From assembly GCA_023423995.1 (NCBI GenBank), contig JAFAEL010000071.1, forward strand, positions 1 through 41,179: DNA of 41,179 bases, written 5' to 3'. The DNA is from Pseudomonadota bacterium. GTDB lineage: Bacteria > Pseudomonadota > Alphaproteobacteria > Rhizobiales > Beijerinckiaceae. Every line of letters starts with the position of its first letter. Within the stretch, counting starts at the first letter, position 1. The notes beneath the pieces were generated by a model. It was not told the origin of the DNA, ran no database searches, and saw only the letters and a program-made list of their open reading frames with translations. A program made the translations under genes and the position numbers. Below are positions 1 to 10,175 of the stretch, piece by piece.

Positions 1-125
1 CTTCAAACGAATGCGCAATTCGTGTTGATCCTTAGGGAGAACGCTGAAGGCTCATAGGTGTTTAGGGACTTCTCCAGCCTGCTTGGTCTGCATCCGCCCA
101 TGGCGGTTCGCCGTGCCGCCTGCCG

Positions 126-1028
126 TCAGTCGCCCTGCTTCGGCGCGGTGCGGAGGTGGTCGACCAGCTTCTTCGCCGAGGGGGGGAGGGCCGCATAGCT
201 CCTGACGCAGATGGTGAGGTCGCGCGCCGCCCAGGGATCGGCGAGCGCGACGATCCTGATCCGGGAGGATTTCTGCGCCCGCCGCGCCGTCGTCTCAGGG
301 ATGATGCCGATGCCGACCCCCGCCTCGACCAGGCGGCACACGCCGTCGAAGCTCCGCAATTGGACCCGCAGCCGGATCGTCTGGCCGAGTGCGGCGGCCT
401 TCGCGGACAGGAAGCGCTGCAGGGCGCTGGACCGATCCAGGCCCACGAGATCGTGCTCGAGCACCTCCACGAAGGCGACGCTGTCGCGGCGTGCCAGCGG
501 GTGAGAGGGGCCCGTCACCACGACGAAGCGGTCGGACCGGAACGGGAAGGTCTCGAGCCCACCGGTCTGCACCGTCCCGGCCACGATCCCGATATCCGCC
601 ACGCCCTCTGCCACGAGGCCGACGATCTCGTCGGAGAGGCGCTCTTCCAGCACGACGGACATCCGGGGATGGGCGGACAGGAAGGCTCCGAGCGCGTCCG
701 GCAGGAATTCCAGGATCGCGTTGGTGTTGGACAGGAGGCGGATCTCGCCCGCGCTCCCGCCCGCGAAGGCGCCGAGATCCTCGCGCAGGCGCTCCGCCTG
801 GGCCAGCATGATGCGGGCATGCTGCAGCAGCATGCGTCCCGCGGCCGTGGGCGTGACGCCGTTGCGGCTGCGCAGCAGGAGCGCTGCCCCGAGATCCTCC
901 TCCATGCCCCGGATGCGGGCCGAGGCGGCCGCGAGGGCAAGGTTGGCGCGCTCGGCTCCGCCCGTGATCGAGCCGGCTTCGACGATGTGGCGGAAGAGGC
1001 TGAGGTCCTTGAGGTCGAAATGGAGCAT
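126..1028 (-). CDS. LysR-family transcriptional regulator
   Basis: The 300-residue protein has the LysR layout: an N-terminal winged helix-turn-helix (about residues 5-65, beginning [19 protein letters not shown], with the recognition-helix region around [12 protein letters not shown]) and a C-terminal periplasmic-binding-protein-like effector domain (about 90-295). The frame stays open for 99 codons upstream, but the LysR homology begins exactly at the ATG at 1028, so that start was chosen. It is transcribed divergently from the SLC13-type transporter at 1129 with 100 bp between the starts. In this family that arrangement usually means the regulator controls its neighbour, so I infer that it regulates that transporter in response to a small carboxylate. 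The effector cannot be read from the sequence. Confidence 0.9.
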   Translation of the reverse strand: MLHFDLKDLSLFRHIVEAGSITGGAERANLALAAASARIRGMEEDLGAALLLRSRNGVTPTAAGRMLLQHARIMLAQAERLREDLGAFAGGSAGEIRLLSNTNAILEFLPDALGAFLSAHPRMSVVLEERLSDEIVGLVAEGVADIGIVAGTVQTGGLETFPFRSDRFVVVTGPSHPLARRDSVAFVEVLEHDLVGLDRSSALQRFLSAKAAALGQTIRLRVQLRSFDGVCRLVEAGVGIGIIPETTARRAQKSSRIRIVALADPWAARDLTICVRSYAALPPSAKKLVDHLRTAPKQGD

Positions 1029-1128
1029 GGCTTCGCCGATCGCGAAGGCTGTTTTCGGCCTTTCAGGATTGCACAACGCGACCAGCGGGTCCAATTGCTT
1101 CGCGCATGACGAAGATCGAAGCATCTCG
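1029..1128. promoter_or_regulatory. Divergent LysR/transporter promoter region
   Basis: This 100-bp gap between divergent starts must hold both promoters. It contains an interrupted dyad, AAGGC-N8-GCCTT (1045-1062), next to the LysR start. No convincing T-N11-A LysR box or sigma-70 hexamer pair stands out, so assigning the dyad as an operator is a guess. Confidence 0.3.
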
Positions 1129-2412
1129 ATGATCGTTGCCGGAAGCATCGCGGCCGTCACGCTGTTTCTCTGGGCGACCGCGCTCGTGCCGGAGATCGTG
1201 GCGACGCTCGCCTTCTTCGCGGCCGCGACCCTGGCGAAGGTCGCGAGCCCCGCGACGATCTTCTCCGGCTTCGCGTCCTCCGCCTTCTGGCTGGTCCTGT
1301 CGGGGCTCGTCGTCGGGGCCGCCATGACCCGGACCGGGCTCGGCGCCCGCCTCGCCCGCGGGCTCGCCCGCCCGCTCTCGGGCTCCTATCCGGTCTTCAT
1401 CGCCGGCCTCGTGACGCTCGCCTTCGCCCTCGCCTTCGTCATGCCGTCGAATCTCGGCCGGATCGCGCTCCTCGTCCCGATCGTGCTCGCGCTGTCGGAC
1501 GAACTGGGGCTCGAGCCGGGGAGCCTTGGCCGGTACGGGGCCGTCCTGGCGGTCGGGGTCGCGACCCCCATCCTGTCCGCCGCCATCCTGCCCGCGAACG
1601 TGCCGAACCTCGTCATGGCGGGCGCGGCCGAGACGCTGCACGGCATCCAGCTGCGCTACCTTCCCTATCTCTACTTGCACGCGCCGGTCCTGGCGCTGGC
1701 CAAGGGCGCGCTCCTCGTCTTCCTGATCTGCCGGCTGTTCCCCGATCGGGTGCAACGCCAGGCGGGGGAGGGCGGGTCGGCCCGGCCCTGGTCGGCGGAG
1801 GAGCGGCGCCTCGCCGTGATTCTCGGCCTCACGCTGCTTCTCTGGGTCACGGATAGCTGGCACCACGTCCAGCCGGCCTGGATCGGCCTCGCCGCCGCCG
1901 TCGTCTGCATCATGCCCAGGATCGGCGTGCTGCCGGCCGAAGCCTTCGCGCAGGTGAACCTGCGCATCTGCTTCTACATCGCGGGCGTGATCGGCCTGAT
2001 CGCCGTGGTGAACGAGACCGGGCTCGCGGCCGCCATCGGCCGGGCGGTCCTGGCCGTCGCCCCATTCGAGCCGGGAGCCTTGGCGCAGAACTTCGCCGTG
2101 CTCGTCGGCATCGCCACGGCGCTGACGCTGGCCGTCACGGCGAATGGCGCTCCGGCGCTCTACACCGCCCTCGCGGGCGATCTCGCCGGCGCGACCGGCA
2201 TGCCGCTTCTCACAGTCGTGATGATCCAGGTGATCGGCTTCTCGACCGTGTTCCTGCCCTACCAGGCTCCGCCGATCGTCGTGGCGTCAGAATTGGGGGG
2301 CGTGCCGCTCCGCAAGGCGGCCCGACTCACCCTGGCGTTCGGCTGTGCGTCGCTCCTCGTGATCACGCCTCTGGCCTTCGTCTGGTGGCGCCTTTCGGGA
2401 GCGCTGCCATGA
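1129..2412 (+). CDS. SLC13/DASS-type anion permease
   Basis: The 427-residue hydrophobic protein has about 11-12 predicted membrane segments, including two repeat halves with re-entrant-loop-like stretches. The SNT-type signature of DASS transporters is only partly kept: MPSNLGR near residue 105 in the first half and TANGAPAL in the second. The family imports di- and tricarboxylates or sulfate, usually with sodium. The ATG at 1129 is the first in frame after the LysR intergenic region, but its ribosome site is weak. The frame is open upstream, so the N-terminus is uncertain. Its position between a divergent LysR gene and the sdh operon suggests a C4-dicarboxylate substrate; this is inference, and sulfate or another anion is possible. 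Confidence 0.75.
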   Translation: MIVAGSIAAVTLFLWATALVPEIVATLAFFAAATLAKVASPATIFSGFASSAFWLVLSGLVVGAAMTRTGLGARLARGLARPLSGSYPVFIAGLVTLAFALAFVMPSNLGRIALLVPIVLALSDELGLEPGSLGRYGAVLAVGVATPILSAAILPANVPNLVMAGAAETLHGIQLRYLPYLYLHAPVLALAKGALLVFLICRLFPDRVQRQAGEGGSARPWSAEERRLAVILGLTLLLWVTDSWHHVQPAWIGLAAAVVCIMPRIGVLPAEAFAQVNLRICFYIAGVIGLIAVVNETGLAAAIGRAVLAVAPFEPGALAQNFAVLVGIATALTLAVTANGAPALYTALAGDLAGATGMPLLTVVMIQVIGFSTVFLPYQAPPIVVASELGGVPLRKAARLTLAFGCASLLVITPLAFVWWRLSGALP

Positions 2413-2545
2413 AGTGCAAAAGAATCGGAGGCGAGAGCGCTGGCATGTGGTCGACCAAGCACTTACCGCGTTGCAGCACCCCAAGGGCTCCGTTAGGAAC
2501 CCTTCCAAATTCGACCCGTTCTCACTTGAAGCTCCGGAGTTTCTG

Positions 2546-2956
2546 ATGGCCGACGCGAAAGCCCAGGCTGCGCGGCAGGTGCCGAGGCCATTGTCGCCTC
2601 ATCTCCAGGTCTACCGCTGGACCTGGACCATGGCGATGTCCATCTTCCACCGCGCCACCGGCACCGCCCTCTACTTCGGTACTGTACTCGTCGCGATCTG
2701 GCTGCTCGCGGTCGCGTCGGGGCCGGCAGCCTATGATCGGGTGTCCTGGTTCTTCGGCAGCCCGATCGGCCTGCTGATCATGTTCGGCTACACCTGGGCG
2801 CTGATGCACCACCTGCTCGGCGGCGTGCGCCACCTCGTCTGGGATTTCGGCCACGGCCTGGAGCCCGGCACGCGCATGCAACTGGCGCGCTTCACCCTGA
2901 TCGGCTCGGTCACGCTCACGGTCCTCATCTGGGCCGTGGCGCTGCTGACGCGCTGA
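2546..2956 (+). CDS. sdhC: Succinate dehydrogenase cytochrome b556 subunit
   Basis: The 136-residue membrane anchor of complex II has three predicted transmembrane helices. It carries the SdhC signature RPLSPHLQVYRW near the N-terminus, the quinone/haem-proximal SIFHRATG segment, and the MHHLLGGVRHLVWD region that supplies the haem-ligand His in this family. The frame is open from 2414, but the ATG at 2546 follows a GGAG site at 2536-2539 and matches the family N-terminus, so the upstream part is discarded. It is the first gene of sdhCDAB, with 10 bp to sdhD. The complex oxidises succinate to fumarate and reduces ubiquinone at the inner membrane. Confidence 0.95.
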   Translation: MADAKAQAARQVPRPLSPHLQVYRWTWTMAMSIFHRATGTALYFGTVLVAIWLLAVASGPAAYDRVSWFFGSPIGLLIMFGYTWALMHHLLGGVRHLVWDFGHGLEPGTRMQLARFTLIGSVTLTVLIWAVALLTR

Positions 2957-2966
2957 GGACGACATC

Positions 2967-3392
2967 ATGGCAGACAACAGGCCCAACCCCCGCGTCGACA
3001 TGCGGACCCCGCTCTCGCGCGTGAAGGGACTCGGCGCGGCCCATCACGGCGTCGAGCACTGGTGGATGCACCGTGTCACCGCGGTGTCGAACATCCCGCT
3101 CGTGGTCGCTTTCGTGATCATCATCGCGGGCCTCGCGGGGCGCCCCTATGCGGAGGTGATCCGCATCGTCTCCAACCCGTTCGTCGCGCTCCTCCTGGGG
3201 CTGTGCGTCATCTCGGTGACGAATCACATGCGCCTCGGCATGCAGATCATCATCGAGGACTACGTCCACGATCGCGGCTGGAAGATCGTCTCCATCATCG
3301 CGAACAACTTCTTTGCGGCGGTGATCGCCGCGGCCTGCCTCTTCTCCGTCCTGAAGATCAGCTTCGGCCGCGTCCCGCTGCCTCCCGTCTAG
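2967..3392 (+). CDS. sdhD: Succinate dehydrogenase membrane anchor subunit
   Basis: The 141-residue partner of SdhC has a soluble N-terminus with the conserved [18 protein letters not shown] segment, then three hydrophobic helices. The [18 protein letters not shown] segment is typical of alphaproteobacterial SdhD and lies near the quinone site. The length is normal for the family. It is read in the same direction as sdhC and sdhA with gaps of 10-11 bp, consistent with a single transcript. With SdhC it binds haem b and anchors SdhAB to the cytoplasmic side of the inner membrane. Confidence 0.95.
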   Translation: MADNRPNPRVDMRTPLSRVKGLGAAHHGVEHWWMHRVTAVSNIPLVVAFVIIIAGLAGRPYAEVIRIVSNPFVALLLGLCVISVTNHMRLGMQIIIEDYVHDRGWKIVSIIANNFFAAVIAAACLFSVLKISFGRVPLPPV

Positions 3393-3403
3393 GAACAAAG
3401 ACA

Positions 3404-5251
3404 ATGGCCACCAACGGCTCAGCCACGAACGGCAACGGGGCGGCGGCCCCGAAGATCAACGGCGACGCCTACCCGATCATCGACCACACCTTCGACGTCG
3501 TGGTCGTGGGCGCGGGCGGCGCCGGCCTGCGCGCCACCGTCGGCTGCTCGCAGGCGGGCCTGCGTACGGCCTGCATCACCAAGGTGTTCCCCACGCGCTC
3601 GCACACGGTCGCGGCGCAGGGCGGCGTCGCCGCCTCCCTCGCCAATATGGGCGAGGACACCTGGCAATGGCACATGTACGACACCGTCAAGGGGTCGGAC
3701 TGGCTCGGCGACCAGGACGCGATCGAGTACCTCGTCCGCAACGCGCCCGCGGCCGTCTACGAGCTGGAGCACTGGGGCGTGCCCTTCTCCCGCACCGAGG
3801 ACGGGAAGATCTATCAGCGCCCGTTCGGCGGCATGACCACGCATTTCGGCAAGGGCATCGCCCAGCGGACCTGCGCGGCCGCCGACCGCACCGGCCACGC
3901 CATGCTTCACACGCTCTACGGCCAGGCGGTGAAGAACGAGACGAACTTCTTCATCGAGTACTTCGCCATCGACCTCATCATGGATGAGGAGGGTCGCTGC
4001 CGGGGCGTGGTCACCATCGACATGGCGACCGGCCAGATCCACCGCTTCCGGGCCGCCATGACGATCCTGGCGACGGGCGGCTATGGACGCGCCTATTTCT
4101 CGGCGACCTCAGCCCATACCTGCACGGGCGATGGCGGCGGCATGGTGCTGCGCGCCGGCCTGCCGCTCGAGGATATGGAATTCGTGCAGTTCCACCCGAC
4201 CGGCATCTACGGCTCGGGCTGCCTGATCACCGAGGGCTCGCGCGGCGAGGGCGGCTACCTCACCAACTCCGAGGGCGAGCGCTTCATGGAGCGCTACGCG
4301 CCGTCAGCGAAGGACCTCGCCTCGCGCGACGTCGTCTCGCGCTCGATGACGATGGAGATCCGGGCCGGCCGCGGCGTCGGCAAGGACAAGGATCACATCT
4401 TCCTGCATCTCGACCATCTCGACCCGAAGATCCTGCACGAGCGCCTGCCCGGCATCTCGGAAAGCGCGAAGATCTTCGCGGGCGTGGACGTGACGAAGGA
4501 GCCGATCCCGGTGATTCCGACCGTCCACTACAACATGGGCGGCATCCAGACGAACTACCACGGCGAGGTCGTGACCCTGCAGGGCAACAACCCCGACCAT
4601 GTCGTGCCCGGCCTGATGGCCATCGGCGAGGCGGCCTGCGTGTCCGTGCACGGCGCGAACCGGCTGGGCTCGAACTCGCTGATCGATCTGGTCGTGTTCG
4701 GCCGCGCGGCGGGCCTGCGCTGCGCCGAGATCGTCGAGGCGAACGGCAAGCTTCCCGACCTGCCGAAGGACTCGGCCGACAAGGCGCTCTCGCGGCTCGA
4801 CCGGGCCCGCTATGCGAACGGCAGCACGCCGACCGCGGTGCTGCGGGACAAGATGCAGCGCACGATGCAGAACAACTGCGCCGTGTTCCGCACCGGAGAG
4901 GTGCTGGAAGAGGGCAGGGGCCTGATCAAGGAAGTCTGGAGAGGTTCCGACGACATCCGCGTCACCGACCGCTCGCTCGTCTGGAACTCGGACCTGATCG
5001 AGACGCTCGAGTTCCAGAACCTGATCGTCCAGGCGGTCGTGACGATGGAAAGCGCCGCGAACCGCAAGGAATCACGCGGTGCGCATGCCCGCGAGGACTT
5101 CCCGGATCGGGACGACCAGAACTGGATGAAGCACACGCTGTCCTGGGTCGACGAGGACAAGCGCGAAGTGAACATCGATTATCGTCCGGTCCACACCTAC
5201 ACGATGTCGAACGACATCGCCTATATCGAGCCGAAGGCGCGGGTTTACTGA
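3404..5251 (+). CDS. sdhA: Succinate dehydrogenase flavoprotein subunit
   Basis: The 615-residue catalytic subunit has a Rossmann FAD motif GAGGAG (about residues 36-41). His67, in the segment [10 protein letters not shown], is the covalent 8-alpha-histidyl FAD attachment site of the family. The capping domain and the catalytic segment around [11 protein letters not shown] and RGEGG are present, and the C-terminus reads PVHTY near the end. The ATG at 3404 was chosen because the frame upstream lies inside sdhD. The Ala/Asn/Gly-rich first 20 residues are a short variable extension. The stop codon is one base from the sdhB start, so the two are probably translationally coupled. Confidence 0.97.
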   Translation: MATNGSATNGNGAAAPKINGDAYPIIDHTFDVVVVGAGGAGLRATVGCSQAGLRTACITKVFPTRSHTVAAQGGVAASLANMGEDTWQWHMYDTVKGSDWLGDQDAIEYLVRNAPAAVYELEHWGVPFSRTEDGKIYQRPFGGMTTHFGKGIAQRTCAAADRTGHAMLHTLYGQAVKNETNFFIEYFAIDLIMDEEGRCRGVVTIDMATGQIHRFRAAMTILATGGYGRAYFSATSAHTCTGDGGGMVLRAGLPLEDMEFVQFHPTGIYGSGCLITEGSRGEGGYLTNSEGERFMERYAPSAKDLASRDVVSRSMTMEIRAGRGVGKDKDHIFLHLDHLDPKILHERLPGISESAKIFAGVDVTKEPIPVIPTVHYNMGGIQTNYHGEVVTLQGNNPDHVVPGLMAIGEAACVSVHGANRLGSNSLIDLVVFGRAAGLRCAEIVEANGKLPDLPKDSADKALSRLDRARYANGSTPTAVLRDKMQRTMQNNCAVFRTGEVLEEGRGLIKEVWRGSDDIRVTDRSLVWNSDLIETLEFQNLIVQAVVTMESAANRKESRGAHAREDFPDRDDQNWMKHTLSWVDEDKREVNIDYRPVHTYTMSNDIAYIEPKARVY

Positions 5252-5252
5252 T

Positions 5253-6035
5253 ATGGCCCAGTTTCAGCTTCCGAAGAACTCGCGCTACACCGAAGGCAAG
5301 ACTTGGCCTCGCCCGCAGGGCGCGAAGCGCGTCACGGAATTCCGGATCTATCGCTGGAACCCGGATGACGGGAAGAACCCGACCATCGACACCTTCTATG
5401 TCGACCGGGACGATTGCGGCCCGATGGTCCTCGACGCGCTTCTGTGGATCAAGAACAAGGTCGATCCGACGCTGACGCTCCGGCGGTCGTGCCGCGAGGG
5501 CATCTGCGGCTCCTGCGCCATGAACATCATGGGCGAGAACACCCTGGCCTGCACGCTCGGCATCGACGACTGCAAGTCGGACGTCATCAAGATCTACCCG
5601 CTGCCGCACATGCCGGTGATCAAGGATCTCGTGCCGGACCTGTCGACGTTCTACGCCCAGCACGCGCTCATCAAGCCGTATCTCCAGACCGAAACCCCGG
5701 CGCCCGAGAAGGAGTGGCGGCAGACTCCCGAGGAGCGCTCCAAGCTCGACGGGCTGTACGAGTGCATCCTTTGCGCCTGCTGCACGACGTCATGCCCGAG
5801 CTACTGGTGGAACGGCGACCGCTATCTCGGACCGGCGGCGCTGCTCCAGTCGTACCGTTGGCTCGCCGATTCGCGTGACGAGGCCACGGGCGAGCGCCTG
5901 GACGACCTCCATGATCCGTTCCGGCTCTACCGCTGCCACACGATCATGAATTGCTCGAACACCTGCCCGAAGGGCCTGAACCCGGCCAAGGCGATCGCCG
6001 AAATCAAGAAGATGATGATCGCAAGGGCGATTTGA
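5253..6035 (+). CDS. sdhB: Succinate dehydrogenase iron-sulfur subunit
   Basis: The 260-residue electron-transfer subunit has all three cluster motifs. The [2Fe-2S] ligands are Cys80, Cys85, Cys88 and Cys100 (CREGICGSC then LAC). The [4Fe-4S] motif is CILCACC starting at residue 171. The [3Fe-4S] part comprises CPSYWW and the later [17 protein letters not shown]. It passes electrons from SdhA FAD to ubiquinone at SdhCD. The N-terminus [11 protein letters not shown] is typical of alphaproteobacterial SdhB. It is the last gene of the sdh operon; 98 bp separate it from the next open frame. Confidence 0.97.
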   Translation: MAQFQLPKNSRYTEGKTWPRPQGAKRVTEFRIYRWNPDDGKNPTIDTFYVDRDDCGPMVLDALLWIKNKVDPTLTLRRSCREGICGSCAMNIMGENTLACTLGIDDCKSDVIKIYPLPHMPVIKDLVPDLSTFYAQHALIKPYLQTETPAPEKEWRQTPEERSKLDGLYECILCACCTTSCPSYWWNGDRYLGPAALLQSYRWLADSRDEATGERLDDLHDPFRLYRCHTIMNCSNTCPKGLNPAKAIAEIKKMMIARAI

Positions 6036-6133
6036 GCCGGCCGTCCCCAGCAGTGTCGCTTTTGCTGGAATCCGCTATGCACGCTCAGGGTCGGGCCCGT
6101 GGGATTCGCGGGCGCCCTGATGGCGGTTCACGC

Positions 6134-6718
6134 ATGATGGTTCGGGTCGGGCAGATCGCATTCGTTCTGGCGGTGGCGGGCAGCGTCGCGGGTTGCGGCT
6201 CCGCACGATTGGGCGAACTCGGGCCGAGCGGCAGCCGGGCACGCCCGGCGCCCGTCCAGGCCAACGAGCCCCCGCCCGTCGAGGCGGTGCCCTCGGGCTC
6301 TGTCTTCTCGGAGCCGCTCGCGCCTCCGCCCGGGTCTGGAGCCGGCGCGGTCGTGGCGGACGTGCCGTCGATGCCGAGCGTTCCGGCCGAGCCGGCGGCT
6401 CCCCGGAGCTCGCCGAGCGTGGCCCCGTCAGCGGGTGCGGGGCGCTCGGCTGCGGTCGGCTCCTACAGGGTGCGGGATGCCTCGGGCGCCAATTGCCGGA
6501 TCAGCCTTTCCAGTTCGCCTTCGCTCGACCTCTACAAGGCCTCTTCGAGCGGGTGCACGAACAAGGACCTCGGGCGCGTGACCGCCTGGGATTACCGGGA
6601 AGGGGAGGTCTATCTCTATCAGCCCGGCGGAGCGGTTGCGGCGCGGCTGCGGGGAGCGGGCGGCGAGCTCACGGGCGTTCTGGCAAAATCCGGGGCCCCG
6701 CTCACGCTGTCGCGTTGA
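6134..6718 (+). CDS. AprI/Inh-like protease-inhibitor lipoprotein
   Basis: The 194-residue protein starts with a lipoprotein signal (MMVRVGQIAFVLAVAGSVAGC); the lipobox is VAGC with the lipidated Cys at residue 21. A Pro/Ala/Ser-rich linker follows (about 30-110). The C-terminal domain of about 85 residues (GSYRVRDASGANCRISL to the end) resembles the AprI/Inh family beta-barrel that inhibits secreted metalloproteases, including its Cys pair (NCRI and GCTN). Either ATG at 6134 or 6137 would work; an upstream ATG at 6077 would spoil the signal peptide. No protease gene is nearby, so the target, and even inhibitory activity, are inferred. It may instead be a general envelope protein. Confidence 0.7.
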   Translation: MMVRVGQIAFVLAVAGSVAGCGSARLGELGPSGSRARPAPVQANEPPPVEAVPSGSVFSEPLAPPPGSGAGAVVADVPSMPSVPAEPAAPRSSPSVAPSAGAGRSAAVGSYRVRDASGANCRISLSSSPSLDLYKASSSGCTNKDLGRVTAWDYREGEVYLYQPGGAVAARLRGAGGELTGVLAKSGAPLTLSR

Positions 6719-6762
6719 CCGAGGCCCCGGGTACGGTCCGGGGGGCGGCGGACCGATCTCGT

Positions 6763-7062
6763 TCAGCGGGTGCGACGGGCGCCGCGTTCGCCGGGACGGG
6801 CAACCTGCTCGTCGTTGATGGCGGTGCCCTGTGCGGGGCGTCCCTTGGCGACCGAGCCGGTGGCGAGATTGTTGTCGCGCCGAAGCGCCTCGCGGCGTTC
6901 CCGGTCCTCGTGCATGAACTTGTACATCTGCCACTTGGCCGTGCCTTCGCCGAACATGCCGGACGGGGCCTTGTAGCTGAAGTTCTCGGCTGCGCTCTGC
7001 GCCGAGGCTGCCGCCGGGGCGAGCATCAAGGCCGCGCCCAAGGCTAAGACAACTCTCCGCAT
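6763..7062 (-). CDS. Small secreted protein, unknown function
   Basis: The 99-residue protein has a clear Sec signal peptide (MRRVVLALGAALMLAPAAASA, cleavage before Q22) and a highly charged mature region of about 78 residues. The mature region includes a short aromatic motif (KWQMYKFMHEDRERRE). Two ATGs lie in frame at 7068 and 7062; GGAG directly abuts the first but is 6 nt from the second, so 7062 was chosen. It converges on the AprI-like gene across a 44-bp gap that has short GC hairpins, and diverges from zapE. I do not recognise a named family. Confidence 0.7.
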   Translation of the reverse strand: MRRVVLALGAALMLAPAAASAQSAAENFSYKAPSGMFGEGTAKWQMYKFMHEDRERREALRRDNNLATGSVAKGRPAQGTAINDEQVARPGERGARRTR

Positions 7063-7248
7063 CGTCATCTCCAAAGGGTCACGCGAGCTATGCGCTTCGC
7101 GCTTCGCTGATGGAGTTGAGATATGGAGGTCTGCAGCTCTTGCATGTGCGCTTCCGCACATCCGCATTCGGGGAGCGGGATCCCGTTTGTCGCACGAGGC
7201 GGGTTTGCGCCGCGGCGTGGGGGGAGCTAATCCGATCCGGGACCTTCC

Positions 7249-8433
7249 ATGACACTACCTCTCGCATCGGGCGCGGTCGCGGCCCGCTACGACTCCCTTG
7301 TCTCTTCTGGCTCGATCGAGAGCGATCCCGCTCAGCGCGAGGTCGTGCGGGCGCTCGATCGCCTGAGCGCCACGCTCAACAGCCGGCGCCTCGCCCGGAA
7401 GTCGAGTTCGCTGGGATGGCTGTTCGGCCAGAAGGCCGAGCCGCTGCCGCGCGGCCTCTATCTCTGGGGCTCTGTCGGCCGCGGCAAGACGATGCTGATG
7501 GACCTCTTCTACGAGAGCCTCACCATCCCGGCGAAGCGGCGGACTCATTTCCACGCCTACATGGCCGAGGTGCATGCGCGCATCCACGACTGGCGCCAGA
7601 AGCTGAAGCGGGGCGAGGTGGAGGGGGACGACCCGATCCGGCCCGTGGCGGCGGCGCTCGCGAAGGAAGCCTGGGTCCTCTGCTTCGACGAGTTCGCCGT
7701 GACGGACATCGCCGATGCGATGATCCTCTCCCGGCTCTTCAAGGCGATGTTCGAGGCCGGGATCGTGGTCGTGGCCACGTCGAACGTTCCGCCTGCGGAT
7801 CTCTACAGGGACGGCCTGAACCGCGCGCTCTTCCTGCCCTTCATCTCGCTCGTGGAGGAGCGGATGGCGGTGCGCGAACTCGCGTCGCGAACCGATTTCC
7901 GCATGGAGAAGATCGGCGAGACGCCGGTCTACTTCACGCCCGCCGACGAGCGGTCCAGGGCGGAGCTCGATGGACTGTTCGCCCGCCTGACGGGCGGCGT
8001 CAGGCCGAAGCCCGCCACCCTGACCGTCCAGGGCCATCCCGTGGAGGTGCCCGCCCAGGCGATGGGCGTAGCGCGGTTCGATTTCGCGGATCTGTGCCGG
8101 CGCCCGCTCGGTGCCGCCGACTACATCGCGATCGCCCGCGCCTACCACACGGTTCTCGTGGACGGCATTCCACAGCTGAGCTGGGAGCAGCGCAACGAGG
8201 CGAAGCGGTTCATCAACCTCATCGACGTGCTCTATGAGCGCCACGTGAAGCTCTTCGCCTCGGCGGCCGTCGAGCCGGACGAGTTGTTCGGCGGGGAGAG
8301 CGGAACGGAGGCTTTCGAATTCGCCCGGACCGCGTCGCGCCTGCACGAGATGCGCTCGCGCGACTACCTCGCGCTGCCGCGCGGGCGCGGCCACGCCGTT
8401 TCCGGCGACACGACGGGCCTCGTCGAGACATAG
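7249..8433 (+). CDS. zapE: Cell division protein ZapE (AFG1-like ATPase)
   Basis: The 394-residue P-loop ATPase belongs to the AFG1/LACE1/ZapE family. It has the Walker A motif GSVGRGKT (residues 74-81), Walker B LCFDEF (about 144-149) followed by the family signature AVTDIADA, and a sensor segment VATSNVPP. In E. coli ZapE associates with the Z-ring and destabilises FtsZ polymers in an ATP-dependent way; mitochondrial homologues act in protein quality control. The length and start (MTLPLASG) fit alphaproteobacterial members. In related genomes the gene is commonly found between sdh and mdh, as here. Confidence 0.92.
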   Translation: MTLPLASGAVAARYDSLVSSGSIESDPAQREVVRALDRLSATLNSRRLARKSSSLGWLFGQKAEPLPRGLYLWGSVGRGKTMLMDLFYESLTIPAKRRTHFHAYMAEVHARIHDWRQKLKRGEVEGDDPIRPVAAALAKEAWVLCFDEFAVTDIADAMILSRLFKAMFEAGIVVVATSNVPPADLYRDGLNRALFLPFISLVEERMAVRELASRTDFRMEKIGETPVYFTPADERSRAELDGLFARLTGGVRPKPATLTVQGHPVEVPAQAMGVARFDFADLCRRPLGAADYIAIARAYHTVLVDGIPQLSWEQRNEAKRFINLIDVLYERHVKLFASAAVEPDELFGGESGTEAFEFARTASRLHEMRSRDYLALPRGRGHAVSGDTTGLVET

Positions 8434-8472
8434 AAACGAAAACGGCCGCGAGCCCGTTGGGACCCGCGGCCG
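8434..8472 (-). terminator. Rho-independent-type terminator
   Basis: A perfect 8-bp GC stem (CGGCCGCG 8443-8450 with CGCGGCCG 8465-8472, 14-nt loop) is followed on the minus strand by TTTTCGTTTC (8442-8433). It fits a factor-independent terminator for the minus-strand gene ending at 8492. It lies directly after the zapE stop, so it may work in both directions, although the plus-strand side has no T tract. Confidence 0.75.
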
Positions 8473-8491
8473 CTGCGTGAGCGCCGGAAGC

Positions 8492-8770
8492 TTACGGAGA
8501 GCCGCTGCCGCCGGAATTCGAGCCGCTCGGCGTCGAGCTGGACTTCGCCGGCTGGGAGGCGTTGCCCGCGCCCGCGGGATTGTTCGAGACGGTACCGGCG
8601 CCGGTGCCTTCGGTCCGTACGCTTCCGGTTGCGCCGGGGCCGGAATTCACCGCGCCAGGCCCGCCCGGATTGACGACGCTCGGCGCCGTCGTGTTCGGTG
8701 CGACCGTTGATGTCTGCGCCAAGGCCGGGGCTGCAAACAGCATCGCAGCCGCCAGGATCTTCAATCGCAT
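8492..8770 (-). CDS. Small secreted Gly/Ser/Asn-rich protein
   Basis: The 92-residue protein has a strong signal peptide (MRLKILAAAMLFAAPALA, cleavage before Q19). The mature chain is almost entirely low-complexity Gly, Ser, Asn, Thr, Ala and Pro, with no Cys. It is probably disordered and periplasmic or secreted. Its start diverges from mdh across 315 bp, and a hairpin with a T-rich tail follows its stop, which supports it as a real transcription unit. I recognise no function; similar short Gly/Ser-rich exported proteins are common in this order and are poorly characterised. Confidence 0.65.
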   Translation of the reverse strand: MRLKILAAAMLFAAPALAQTSTVAPNTTAPSVVNPGGPGAVNSGPGATGSVRTEGTGAGTVSNNPAGAGNASQPAKSSSTPSGSNSGGSGSP

Positions 8771-10048
<1,278 letters not shown>

Positions 10049-10067
10049 AAGCCGGACGGGATCCATA

Positions 10068-10090
10068 CGGCCGCATTAATCCTGCGGCCG
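10068..10090 (+). promoter_or_regulatory. Perfect hairpin in mdh-sucC gap
   Basis: An 8-bp perfect stem, CGGCCGCA (10068-10075) and TGCGGCCG (10083-10090), encloses a 7-nt AT-rich loop and starts 20 nt after the mdh stop. There is no T tract, so it may be an RNA processing or attenuation structure rather than a simple terminator. It sits just before a second, larger inverted repeat. Confidence 0.5.
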
Positions 10091-10106
10091 AGCTACTTAC
10101 GCCCGG

Positions 10107-10140
10107 CTCCGGTTGGTGGTATACATAATGCCAACCGGAG
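10107..10140 (+). promoter_or_regulatory. 10-bp inverted repeat with AT-rich core before sucC
   Basis: CTCCGGTTGG (10107-10116) and CCAACCGGAG (10131-10140) are exact reverse complements around a 14-nt core, TGGTATACATAATG. The core is one of the most AT-rich stretches nearby and contains a possible minus-10 element (TATACAT). It ends 35 nt before the sucC ATG. It could be an operator around an internal promoter or a leader hairpin; the sequence does not decide between them. Confidence 0.5.
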
Positions 10141-10175
10141 GTCACGTCCGGGCGGGATGACGCGAGGTAGGGCGG

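Noticed and set aside
1..125. Possible gene end or tRNA fragment at the left edge
   Set aside because: Only a 6-bp hairpin (ACGAAT 7-12, ATTCGT 18-23) is seen; no reading frame or tRNA-like fold could be supported.
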